Source: CAWDLX01 sp046728155 | GTDB lineage: Bacteria; Actinomycetota; Actinomycetes; Mycobacteriales; Micromonosporaceae | Reading direction: 5' to 3' | NCBI GenBank assembly: GCA_046728155.1 | Contig: JBKPDY010000173.1 | Location: 1 to 28,479, forward strand | Length of the DNA stretch: 28,479 bases | Shown here: positions 7,352-14,442 of the stretch, in pieces | How the letters are laid out: each line of letters opens with the position of its first letter | Position numbering within the stretch: position 1 is the first letter of the stretch | Position numbers and translations under genes: made by a program | The notes under the pieces: model-generated | Seen by the model: only the letters and a program-made list of their open reading frames with translations | Databases searched by the model: none | What the model was told of the DNA's origin: nothing

Positions 7352-8956
7352 CTAGCCGGAGATCTTGTAGATGGCGAGCTGAATGTTGCCTTTTTCCACA
7401 TGCCAGACCTCTTGGCTATGTTGGTCGACCGCCGTGAGAATAAATGCCTCTCGCCCATTGGCGTTGTTGGCTCCCATCGACTGGTGCATCTTGTTCGACA
7501 TGACGACGTAGTCGATGTTATGCCAGTTCGACTGGAACAGCTTGTCCCGGACATCCGGGTCGGACGACGCCTTGAAGTGCGAGTGCGCGCGCGGGAACTG
7601 CGGTCGCCCGTCATGCAATGCGGTCCAGATGTCGTCGTCCATGATGATCCGTGCATTGGTGGGAATGTTGGCCCGGATGTATTGGATCTGCTGTTCCTGC
7701 ATGTCCGTGAGCTTCAGATGGTAAAAGTCCTGGAACTGCAGTCGACCCTCAATGTTGTGGTGGAGCAGGTACCCGCCGGGCACGATCAGAGCCACCGCCA
7801 CAAGGCCCGCGGTCGCCGTGGTCCGCTCCGTCACACTCAACCGGTTGGCCACGTGTCCACAGAGGACCCCTACGTTCATGGCGAGAATCGGCACCATCGG
7901 CGCGACGTAGAAGTCGAGCAGCTGGCTGCCTCGGGCGAGATAGAAGGCGTAGCCGAGGGCGAGCAAGGCGGTTACCAGATAGCCCGGGCGACCCTCGCGG
8001 TCCCGGGACCACAGCCACAGCACGGCCACGACCGCCAAGCCGCCGCCGAGTAGCAGGAAGCGGTCTTTCGGTAGCCAACTGCCCCGCATCAACTCCAGGA
8101 ACACGTTGTGCCCTGGGGGCGCGGTCCGGTTCAGCTGCCACCAGATGCTGTAGAGCAGGGAGACGTGGTCGGCCGGTGGATTGTTGCGGTCGAAGTTCAT
8201 TCCGGTAGGGAAGAGCTCATTCTTGAGCTGCGCGAACAGCATGTACGCGACCACGGGTACCGCCAGCGCGATCCACCAAAAGCTGGTCACGAACCGCCGG
8301 TTGCGTCGGCCCCTGGCGCGCCGGTACACGAGGTACCCAAGGGCGGGAGCCAAGAAGATCGCGTTCTCCTTGGTCACCATCGATATCCCGAAGGACAGGC
8401 CCGCCATCAACCCCGTCACCACCCGACCTTCCGTGCGGGCCAGCAGGTAGATGGCCAACAGCACCCAGAAGACCATCAGGTTGTCCAGCAGAACCTGCCG
8501 CTGGTAGTAGACCGCAAGGGGAGAGAAGTTGTAGATGAACGCGGCGATGAATGCGCCCACCGCACTGCCCGAGAATCTCTGCACGATTCCAAATAGGAGG
8601 CCAATGCTCGCCACGTGCACCAGGAGCATCAACACGCGGACGGTGTTGACCTCATTACCGAAGGTCTGGAACTTGCCAGGCAGGGCGCTGGCCCACGCAG
8701 CCATTACCATCCATCCGGCCGGGGCGTGGTCATAGAAGTACGTGTAGGGAGACAGCCTGCCCTCGTTGACCAGCGACCAGGCCTGCTGGACGTAGATGCC
8801 CTCGTCAGTGAGGTACAGCGGGTAGTGCGAGAGGTTGTAGCCGTGCGTGACCAGCCCGCTGACGAGCGAGATTACCAGGAGAGCCGGGCGCCGGCCGCCG
8901 CCCTCGGCGGGCGGAGTCTTCGCCGAGACGACCGCGGTGTCCGAACTACGCGACAT
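7352..8956 (-). CDS. GT39 / PMT-like polytopic glycosyltransferase
   Basis: A 534-residue integral membrane protein of the dolichyl/polyprenyl-phosphate-sugar transferase superfamily (PMT_2/ArnT-like). After the first helix the protein has YLTDEGIY (Asp51-Glu52), the acidic pair of the first outer loop that defines the GT-C fold, and TYFYDHAPAGW at about 73-82. Some ten hydrophobic segments follow, then a C-terminal outer domain from about residue 410. Such enzymes move a sugar from a lipid-phosphate carrier to a protein or glycan outside the membrane. The ATG at 8956 overlaps the end of the GT2 gene by 11 bp, which points to coupled translation; the longer frame to 9085 lies wholly inside GT2 and is rejected. 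The sugar and acceptor are unknown. The Ig-like protein encoded directly downstream is a plausible acceptor. Confidence 0.88.
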   Translation of the reverse strand: MSRSSDTAVVSAKTPPAEGGGRRPALLVISLVSGLVTHGYNLSHYPLYLTDEGIYVQQAWSLVNEGRLSPYTYFYDHAPAGWMVMAAWASALPGKFQTFGNEVNTVRVLMLLVHVASIGLLFGIVQRFSGSAVGAFIAAFIYNFSPLAVYYQRQVLLDNLMVFWVLLAIYLLARTEGRVVTGLMAGLSFGISMVTKENAIFLAPALGYLVYRRARGRRNRRFVTSFWWIALAVPVVAYMLFAQLKNELFPTGMNFDRNNPPADHVSLLYSIWWQLNRTAPPGHNVFLELMRGSWLPKDRFLLLGGGLAVVAVLWLWSRDREGRPGYLVTALLALGYAFYLARGSQLLDFYVAPMVPILAMNVGVLCGHVANRLSVTERTTATAGLVAVALIVPGGYLLHHNIEGRLQFQDFYHLKLTDMQEQQIQYIRANIPTNARIIMDDDIWTALHDGRPQFPRAHSHFKASSDPDVRDKLFQSNWHNIDYVVMSNKMHQSMGANNANGREAFILTAVDQHSQEVWHVEKGNIQLAIYKISG

Positions 8957-10262
8957 CTCTCGCGGCGTCCTCTGCGGTATCGTGCACAGCCTTGTCGGTG
9001 TCGACCCGGTGCGCGCCAACGTGCTGGGTCTTCTCCCATTCGCGGCGGCCAGCCATCTGCCGGCGAAGGGCCCGAAGCGCCGCATAGGACAGGACGATCT
9101 GGTATGGCAGCCAGGTGAACGCCATCTTCACCACCGTGGCCGGCGTCGCCTTCAGTTGGTGGGCGTCGGCGAACTCGTACAGCCCGACGACCGCGGTCAG
9201 GAAGTGCGCGACCAGGAACAGGACCGGCAGGAACGACAGCATCGCGACCAGGACCGGAGTGTGCACCACGAAAACCATCGCGAAGGCTATCGGCATGTAC
9301 AGCCCGAGCATGGCCTGGGCGTGCGGAAACGCCAGGGTATAGAAGGCAAGGGCACGCTGGCGCCTGGTCGGCATCTGCTTCCAGACGCCGCTGCGCAGTG
9401 TCTGCATGAACCCCTGGCTCCACCGGGTCCGCTGCTTGATGAACTGGCTTAGCGTCGGTGGCGTCTCCTCCTTGGTGACGTAGCGGTCGTCGTAGATCAC
9501 CCGGATGCGTTCGCCCATGCTGCTGACCCGCAGGCCGATCTCCGCATCCTCGGTGAGGTTCGTTTCATCCCAACCGTGGAGTTGGTCCAGTAACTCGCGG
9601 TTGAAGAACACCGTGTTTCCGCCTAGTGGCATCGAACCCAAGCGGGCCTGGTAGTGCAGCCGGCTCTTGAACCAGAAGAAGTACTCAAGGACGTTGAACG
9701 TGGAGTACCAGTTGGACTTGTAGTTCATGAGCTGTACGCCGGCCTGGACGACCTTGACCCCCTCGTTCACCATGACTGTGTTGACGACGCTGACGATGTC
9801 CGGGTGGATCTCGTCCTCGGCGTCGAAGACAGTGACCACATCGCTGTGGGCCTCGCGCAACGCGCGGTTCAGACCATGCGGCTTGTTGATCGGAAGGTCG
9901 TCGAAGATCACCAACTCAGCGTTCGTGATGCCCTCCGCGGCGAGCTCAGCGATTTTCTGCCTGGTGCGGGCGATGGTTCCGGCGTCGTCGGCCGAGCAGA
10001 CGACGATGACTTGCATGAGGGCAGCGGGGTAGTTGCTGCGTACGACCCGGTCCAGGGTCTTGGCGATGACCTCTTCTTCGTGGCGTGCCGGCACGACCGC
10101 GGTGAACGAGAGTGAGGGCGCGGCGAGGTGCTCCGGCACCCGTGCCAAATCGTCCACCTCGGGCTGGTCCCACGTGTAGAGCATCATGTAGAGCGTGTAG
10201 GCCGCCTGGATGCTCAACAGGAGGGACACCACCACCAGGAGCCCGATCAGGAGCTGCTCCAT
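8946..10262 (-). CDS. Processive family-2 glycosyltransferase (cellulose-synthase-like)
   Basis: A 438-residue membrane glycosyltransferase. It has an N-terminal helix (about 4-27) and a GT-A catalytic domain with VVPARHEEEVI (56-66), VFDAED (Asp147/Asp150, the DxD-like metal site), GGNTVFF (214-220), TED (237-239, catalytic base) and QRTRW (277-281, the QxxRW acceptor motif). At least three C-terminal helices follow (about 305-400). The D,D,D,QxxRW set is that of processive beta-glycosyltransferases such as BcsA, hyaluronan and chitin synthases. There is no PilZ domain, so no sign of c-di-GMP control. The ATG at 10262 with GGGGAGG is preferred over the in-frame upstream start at 10310. It overlaps the GtrA frame upstream and the GT39 gene downstream, so this is one operon. 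The polymer is unknown. Confidence 0.9.
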   Translation of the reverse strand: MEQLLIGLLVVVSLLLSIQAAYTLYMMLYTWDQPEVDDLARVPEHLAAPSLSFTAVVPARHEEEVIAKTLDRVVRSNYPAALMQVIVVCSADDAGTIARTRQKIAELAAEGITNAELVIFDDLPINKPHGLNRALREAHSDVVTVFDAEDEIHPDIVSVVNTVMVNEGVKVVQAGVQLMNYKSNWYSTFNVLEYFFWFKSRLHYQARLGSMPLGGNTVFFNRELLDQLHGWDETNLTEDAEIGLRVSSMGERIRVIYDDRYVTKEETPPTLSQFIKQRTRWSQGFMQTLRSGVWKQMPTRRQRALAFYTLAFPHAQAMLGLYMPIAFAMVFVVHTPVLVAMLSFLPVLFLVAHFLTAVVGLYEFADAHQLKATPATVVKMAFTWLPYQIVLSYAALRALRRQMAGRREWEKTQHVGAHRVDTDKAVHDTAEDAARDVA

Positions 10263-10695
10263 TCGTAACGCCTCCCCAGATCCAAGTCGTGCTCGCGGTG
10301 AAGTTGACAACCAGGGCTATGGCAATGCCAAACAGATTCGCGACCAGGTAGAACAGGCCCAGGCCAACCAACATCCAGACCGCCGAGGCGTTCAGCAGCA
10401 ACGCCAACGCTGCGGTGATGTTGAATTTCAGAAACCGCGAGATGGAAGGCCGCCGCGAACCGAATGTCCACAACTCGTTGAGCAGGTAGTTGTGTGCTAC
10501 GGCCATCTCGGCCGCCAGGACTGACGCTGCGAATAATGGCATCCGCGCCGCCCCGTGCAGGATGAACAGGGCGAGGCTGTTGACTCCGACGCCGATTATG
10601 CCAACGGTGACGAACCGCCTCAATCGATAGTGGCCTATCGCCGCCGCCGCCCAGCGTCCGCTCGACCTCACCCGGTCAGGCACGTATGAGTACAT
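9946..10695 (-). CDS. GtrA-family membrane protein with frame running into GT2
   Basis: Residues 1-145 form a typical GtrA-like protein: four hydrophobic segments (about 26-48, 52-78, 88-114, 116-140) with RRFVTVGIIGVGVNSLALF, HNYLLNELWTF and VVNFTASTTWIW. GtrA proteins are thought to help move polyprenyl-phosphate-linked sugars across the membrane and usually sit beside GT2/GT-C enzymes, as here. The domain ends almost exactly where GT2 starts (10262), yet no stop follows. The frame stays open for about 105 more codons inside GT2, giving Arg/Gly/His/Pro-rich sequence typical of an out-of-frame reading. The true end may be near 10250 if a sequencing error or recent mutation removed the stop; otherwise the genes overlap by 317 bp. 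Start: ATG at 10695; a TTG at 10713 is the alternative. Confidence 0.75.
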   Translation of the reverse strand: MYSYVPDRVRSSGRWAAAAIGHYRLRRFVTVGIIGVGVNSLALFILHGAARMPLFAASVLAAEMAVAHNYLLNELWTFGSRRPSISRFLKFNITAALALLLNASAVWMLVGLGLFYLVANLFGIAIALVVNFTASTTWIWGGVTNGAAPDRAPGGGVPPVEHPGGLHALHDALHVGPARGGRFGTGAGAPRRALTLVHRGRAGTPRRRGHRQDPGPGRTQQLPRCPHASHRRLLGRRRRNHRPHQAENR

Positions 10696-11047
10696 CTTGT
10701 CACCGGCTCCCAAGGGTCAGGATCCTTAGACCGCAATGCTCCGCCCATCGGGGCGCCGCCACCTCCACGTCCGGCATTGACTCGGCCCCCATTCAGTGGG
10801 AGGTGGCGCACCCTACGCATGGGGGAGGCGGAACGGTTCACCTCCGGCACGGCGCAGACCGGTCCCGGATCGCCGTTCGATGCTCTGCGCGGGTGAGCCC
10901 GCCTTCCCGAAAAGGGAGAGGCGCCAACCCCTCCCGGCATAGGCTGCCCGGTGACGCATTTGGACGGGAGGTGTGCGGGGAAGGCGATGATCTTCGACAG
11001 CAATGATCTTTCGAGTGCAGTCGGACGACCAGACGAGGGAGTGTCCG
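10696..11047. promoter_or_regulatory. Divergent intergenic region between GtrA operon and regulator
   Basis: These 352 bp have no convincing gene and must hold the promoters of the minus-strand glycan operon and the plus-strand regulator at 11048. Visible elements are a 9-bp inverted repeat GCCACCTCC (10758-10766) / GGAGGTGGC (10799-10807) with a 32-bp spacer, and a direct repeat ATGATCTTCGA (10987-10997) / ATGATCTTTCGA (11003-11014) just before the regulator. Either could be a regulator site. I could not assign -35/-10 boxes with confidence. Confidence 0.5.
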
Positions 11048-11695
11048 ATGGCAGTCCGCGTACTGATTGCCGAGGACCATGCTGTGGTTCGCCATGGTCT
11101 ACAGATGTTTCTGCGACTAAACGACAACATCGAGGTGGTCGGTGAGGCGGCGGACGGGCGAGAGGCCGTGGAGCTGGCTCACCAGTTACGCCCGGACGTG
11201 ATGCTGATGGACCTACTCCTGCCGGTCATGGACGGAATCAGCGCGACTGCGGCGATACGGCACGACCTACCCGATGTGGAGGTGATAGCGCTGACCAGCT
11301 TTTTCGAGGACACCCTGGTTGCCGAGGCGCTGCGCGCCGGGGCCATCGGCTACCTGATGAAGGACACCGACGCGGAAAGCTTGGGCCGGGCTGTGCTGGC
11401 CGCCCACGATGGGCAGGTGTCCGTGTCACACACTGCCGTCGACCCTCTCGTCCGTGAGGTCCAGGCGCCGAGCGGTGTGGAACACCTCACCCGTCGCGAG
11501 GTCGAGGTCTTGCTTCTGCTCGCTCGCGGCCGTTCCAACAAGGAGATTTCGCGCGAACTGTCGGTCGGCCAGCAGACCGTCAAGACGTACGTCAGCAGCA
11601 TCTTCAACAAGCTGAACGTACAGAGTCGCACCCAGGCGGCCATGCGAGCGGTGCAGAGCGGCCTCCTGACTCCCGCTGACTTGGCGCAACCGTGA
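11048..11695 (+). CDS. NarL/LuxR-family response regulator, no adjacent kinase
   Basis: A 215-residue regulator. The receiver domain (1-120) has IAEDH (Glu9/Asp10), phospho-acceptor Asp55 in MLMDLLLPVMDG, Thr83 in ALTSF and Lys105 in GYLMKDT: a complete phosphorylation site. The C-terminal LuxR-type helix-turn-helix (about 147-197) has LTRREVEVLLLLARG, NKEISREL and TVKTYVSSIFNKLNV. This is the LiaR/VraR-like layout. The ATG at 11048 follows GAGGGAG; the in-frame start at 11003 has no better site and adds residues not conserved in the family. No sensor kinase lies next to it. It faces away from the GtrA-GT2-GT39 operon across a shared intergenic region, so it may control that operon or answer to the kinase at 3983-5899. 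It ends at a strong terminator. Confidence 0.92.
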   Translation: MAVRVLIAEDHAVVRHGLQMFLRLNDNIEVVGEAADGREAVELAHQLRPDVMLMDLLLPVMDGISATAAIRHDLPDVEVIALTSFFEDTLVAEALRAGAIGYLMKDTDAESLGRAVLAAHDGQVSVSHTAVDPLVREVQAPSGVEHLTRREVEVLLLLARGRSNKEISRELSVGQQTVKTYVSSIFNKLNVQSRTQAAMRAVQSGLLTPADLAQP

Positions 11696-11820
11696 TCTGG
11701 CCGCGCTCCCGCTCGCAACAGGGCCCGCGCCGAGATGCGAGAGTTGGCGACGGACCGTCATCGAGCCCGGCGCGAATTGCGTACGTCATGTGCACCCGAT
11801 GCGGAATGGCCACACACGCC

Positions 11821-11854
11821 GCGCGGGCGGTCCCCGGTTGGGGACCGCCCGCGC
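11821..11854. terminator. Strong bidirectional hairpin terminator
   Basis: GCGCGGGCGGTCCCC (11821-11835), loop GGTT, then GGGGACCGCCCGCGC (11840-11854): a perfect 15-bp GC-rich stem. It sits between the convergent regulator gene (ends 11695) and GH5 gene (ends 11888). No U-tract flanks it on either strand, which is common for actinobacterial terminators. Confidence 0.85.
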
Positions 11855-11887
11855 ATTGATGGTGCGACCGGTTATTCGAGACTCCGG

Positions 11888-13108
11888 TTAGCGGGAGTCT
11901 GTCGTTTCCAGACGGGGCGCCTGGTACTGCTTCATGACGTCCAGCTTCGCCTCGTCCACGGTCTGCCAGTCGTTCTTCAGCACACCGCCGGTGTCGCCGG
12001 AGTCCGGGTTCCATGACCAGTACGTGTAGCTGATCCCGTGCTCCTTGAGGTAGCTGAACAGCTTGCGCTGCCAGATGCCCTCGGTAGTGGTGGTGGCTAT
12101 GGACTTCCCGCCGAACTCGCCGAGCAGTACGGGCGCCTTGCCGTCCACGTTCAGGTAGGACCAGTACTTGTTCCACAGGCCCGGCATGTTGTTCGGGAAG
12201 TTCGGAGCGTCGAACCAGTTCTGCCGGTAGACGCCCGGTCCGTAGTCGTGCGCCGAGTAGACGAGCTTGTCGGGCTCGGACAGGCGGACCGGGTTGTCCT
12301 TCGCGCCCTCCAGGTTTCCGCCCCACCAGTAGGAGTCGTTTCCTACCTTCTCGACACCCTCGACGACGACCAGCCAGTCCGGGTTCACCTTCAGGATCGC
12401 GTTGCCGGCACGCTCAGAAGCGAGCCGCCAGTCGGTCTTCTGGTTGCCGTCACCCCATGTGGCCTGGCCGCGCGGCTCGTTGTGCAGGTCCCCGCCGATC
12501 ACCAATGGGTTGCCCCGGAAGTGATTGGCGAGCATGGTCCAGTCGTCGATCCACTTCTGCTCGCTGAGGCCGCTCGTGTACCACAGCTCGCTCTGCCCCT
12601 TCGAGTCCGGGCGGTGTTGGTCCAGCAACACCATCAGGCCGCGGTCGGTGGCGCCCTTGACGATGCGGTCCATCAGGTTGATCCCGTACAGGCCCTTGAG
12701 GTCAGGGTTCTTCCCGTAGTCGATCCCCTCGGTCGGAGGTGCGGTCTGGCTGAAGAGCTCGTTCGAGTACGGCAGTCGGATGGTGTTGAATCCCGACGAA
12801 ACCATCTGGTCGAGCATGCTCTGCCAGTTGCGTGTCCACAGCCCGTGGGGCGCGAACGTTCCGGTCTCGAATCCGAACCAGTTGACCCCGGTGAGGGTGA
12901 CCTTGTGGCCGTTGGCGTCGAGCAATTCGCTTCCAGAGGCGTGCAGCGGACCGGACAATGACTTGCCCAAGAGGCCCTTCATGCCCGGCATACCTGCGCC
13001 AGCCATGGACAGCGCGAGCGCCAACGCCACAATCACGGGCACCAGAATAGATGCAATCCGGCCGAGTCGTGGCAGGTTTCGATAGCGGCTCTTAAGCGAT
13101 GCAAACAT
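11888..13108 (-). CDS. Glycoside hydrolase family 5 endoglucanase, membrane-anchored or secreted
   Basis: A 406-residue protein with a basic N-terminus, one hydrophobic segment (about 17-38; signal peptide or anchor) and a short linker, then a GH5 domain from about residue 55 to the end. It closely resembles the actinobacterial E1-type (GH5_1) cellulase catalytic domain: LTGVNWFGFETG, HGLWTRNWQSMLDQ, LDQHRPDSKGQSELWYTSG, DLHNEPRG with acid/base Glu211, YSAHDYGPGVY with His287, LLGEFGG with nucleophile Glu331, and WSWNPDSGDTGG. All catalytic residues are present, so it should cut beta-1,4-glucan. There is no cellulose-binding module, unlike many scavenging cellulases, which hints at a housekeeping or polymer-trimming role. 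The ATG at 13108 has GGAGGA 4 nt upstream and overlaps the receiver gene upstream by 17 bp, so the two are co-transcribed. Confidence 0.93.
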   Translation of the reverse strand: MFASLKSRYRNLPRLGRIASILVPVIVALALALSMAGAGMPGMKGLLGKSLSGPLHASGSELLDANGHKVTLTGVNWFGFETGTFAPHGLWTRNWQSMLDQMVSSGFNTIRLPYSNELFSQTAPPTEGIDYGKNPDLKGLYGINLMDRIVKGATDRGLMVLLDQHRPDSKGQSELWYTSGLSEQKWIDDWTMLANHFRGNPLVIGGDLHNEPRGQATWGDGNQKTDWRLASERAGNAILKVNPDWLVVVEGVEKVGNDSYWWGGNLEGAKDNPVRLSEPDKLVYSAHDYGPGVYRQNWFDAPNFPNNMPGLWNKYWSYLNVDGKAPVLLGEFGGKSIATTTTEGIWQRKLFSYLKEHGISYTYWSWNPDSGDTGGVLKNDWQTVDEAKLDVMKQYQAPRLETTDSR

Positions 13109-13481
13109 GATCCTCCAAAAGAATCATCAACAGATCGGCGATGCCGGAGCCCTTGCTGATGTGGCGGTGAAACCCGGCGTCGAGGGTCCGACGGACACTT
13201 GCCGCGTCGTCGTAGCTCGATAGCGCGATCAGTCGTGTGCTGGGTTCGTGAAGGTTCACTTCGCGGGCGATCCGCGCCGCGCTGATATCCGTCGCCTCCA
13301 GGTCGATGAGGAGCACCTCCGGTGTGTGAATCCCGGCAAGGGTTATCGCCTCCATTCCGTCGCTTGTTGCCGCGATCAGATGAAGGCCCGGCTCCTCGAG
13401 AACCAGATCGACAAGCGCCTCCATTAGTTCTGGATGGTTGCCGACGACGACGATGCGATTTGTTGGAATAGCTCCTCCCAT
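13092..13481 (-). CDS. Stand-alone receiver-domain protein with degenerate acidic pocket
   Basis: A 129-residue protein made only of a CheY-like fold. The phospho-acceptor position is kept (Asp60 in VLLIDLEATD), as are Ser88/Ser89 in ALSSYDD and Lys110 in HISKGSG. The N-terminal acidic pair that binds Mg2+ is replaced: the usual D/E-D appears as Gly14-Asn15 in VVVGNHPELMEAL. Such receivers often work without phosphorylation or with another input. There is no output domain. The fold resembles the NarL-type receivers in this window, so it may be a truncated relative. The ATG at 13481 has only a weak site (CGAGG). The gene overlaps the start of the GH5 endoglucanase by 17 bp, implying translational coupling and a shared role, for example holding or tuning a regulator that governs glucan turnover (inference). 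Confidence 0.85.
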   Translation of the reverse strand: MGGAIPTNRIVVVGNHPELMEALVDLVLEEPGLHLIAATSDGMEAITLAGIHTPEVLLIDLEATDISAARIAREVNLHEPSTRLIALSSYDDAASVRRTLDAGFHRHISKGSGIADLLMILLEDHVCIA

Positions 13482-13609
13482 TGCCTCGGTCGAACAACTC
13501 CATCGAAGATAGGAGTGACAAAGGCACCGTGTCGTCGTACGGAAAGTTGAAATTGCTCTACGTCAATTGCGTCGCCCGCGTAATCCAACTGGATGTCATC
13601 CAATTGCAT
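13424..13609 (-). CDS. Possible 61-residue protein overlapping the receiver gene
   Basis: An ATG at 13609 opens a 61-codon frame (MQLDDIQLDYAGDA...ASSSSATIQN) that overlaps the receiver gene by 58 bp. The product would be acidic at its N-terminus, with a mixed, protein-like composition (FVTPIFDGVV, RQWEELFQQ). Against it: third-position GC is only about half, far below the neighbours; there is no Shine-Dalgarno; and the DNA here is locally AT-richer, as in a promoter region. The frame stays open upstream to 14101, but that part reads as low-complexity sequence through the transposase remnant. I list it as doubtful. Confidence 0.25.
   Translation of the reverse strand: MQLDDIQLDYAGDAIDVEQFQLSVRRHGAFVTPIFDGVVRPRQWEELFQQIASSSSATIQN
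13588..13604. promoter_or_regulatory. Palindromic operator-like site upstream of receiver-GH5 operon
   Basis: TGGATG-T-CATCCA (13590-13602) is a perfect 6+1+6 palindrome. Counting outward it extends to AA...TT, with one mismatch. It lies about 110 bp before the receiver start codon in a locally AT-rich stretch, and a direct repeat CAATTGC occurs at 13564-13570 and 13601-13607. The shape is that of a dimeric regulator site. Confidence 0.35.
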
Positions 13610-13929
13610 GAGAAGGCCCCGCGGCGTGACCCAGGCCGCTTGATCATGGTGATAAGGTCGCGGCGCGCGGATCGCCGTCGCCGTCTGTCCGTTTTGTCGT
13701 GGCTGCCGGATGTCCGACATCTGGGATGCTTTGAGCGCCACTTGGCCGGCGTGCCGGTCTGTTCCGATTGGCTGCCATGTGGCCCGGCTTGTCGGTGCTT
13801 CTATGGCGTTCAGCTTCGCCGCCGGGATTGTCCCCGACTTCGCCAGCTGTGCCGCCTGACCAGCTTGGTTGGGCCTACTGTGGGTGTGAAAGCCCATGCA
13901 GGACTCGCCCCGGGTCGGCAGGAAGGTCG

Positions 13930-14340
13930 TCGGGGATGCGGAGTCGGATCTGGACGTTCCCGCCGGTGACGTTGACTCAGCGGGCCAAGCACCGGTGGCT
14001 TGCCAGGTCGGCGCCGACGCAGACCGGCAGGGGCGTGGCTCGGGTGGGGTGGTGGGTGGTAATGCGTGCTGCGGTCTAGGTCGGCCGGCCCGACGGGCCA
14101 CTGCGCCTCGACGATGTGAACGGGTTAAGGCGTGGACGAGCGCCCGGCAACGCGCTTACGCCGGCGGCGCGCCCGGTACGCCACCGGCGTGGTGGGGTCA
14201 GCCCGGGACGCCCGGCTCGCTTGGTGGAAGTCACGGAGGGTCGGTCCGGCCACGTGTACGCCGACTGGTTGGCGGATCGGCCGAAGGGACTGGCGCGGCC
14301 AATCCGCGTCGCCGCGCTGGAGTACACAAAGAAGGCCCGG
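13930..14340 (+). pseudogene. Decayed ISL3-family transposase fragment
   Basis: No single frame is open, but conserved ISL3 (IS204/IS1001/IS1096/IS1165) blocks appear in order when frames are switched. They are RIWTFPPVTLTQRAK (end of the zinc-ribbon part), then VARVGWWVVMRAAV (the HTH block, like GVGWHTVMRAV), then DGPLRLDDVNGL, then GVDERPATRLRRRRARYATG (first DDE-type aspartate in GVDE), then RLVEVTEGRSGHVYADWLAD and IRVAALEYTKK. At least three frameshifts are needed and the C-terminal half is missing after about 14340. The element is inactive. No terminal inverted repeats or target duplication are visible. The identification rests on motif order recalled for the family. Confidence 0.6.
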
Positions 14341-14361
14341 ACCGGGCCATGGTCCGGGCCT
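14333..14361 (-). terminator. Hairpin terminator, minus strand
   Basis: AGGCCCGGACC (14333-14343), 7-nt loop, GGTCCGGGCCT (14351-14361): a perfect 11-bp stem. Read on the minus strand it is followed by TTCTTTGTG, a modest U-rich tail. It would therefore stop transcripts coming from the metH side (14785-14967 and above). Confidence 0.65.
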
Positions 14362-14442
14362 GCTGCACATCCGGGTTCAGTCAGCCATTGTTGTGGAGGG
14401 ATCTAGCCGAGCCTTTCATGCACCGCGGGCCTTCCGTCCAAC

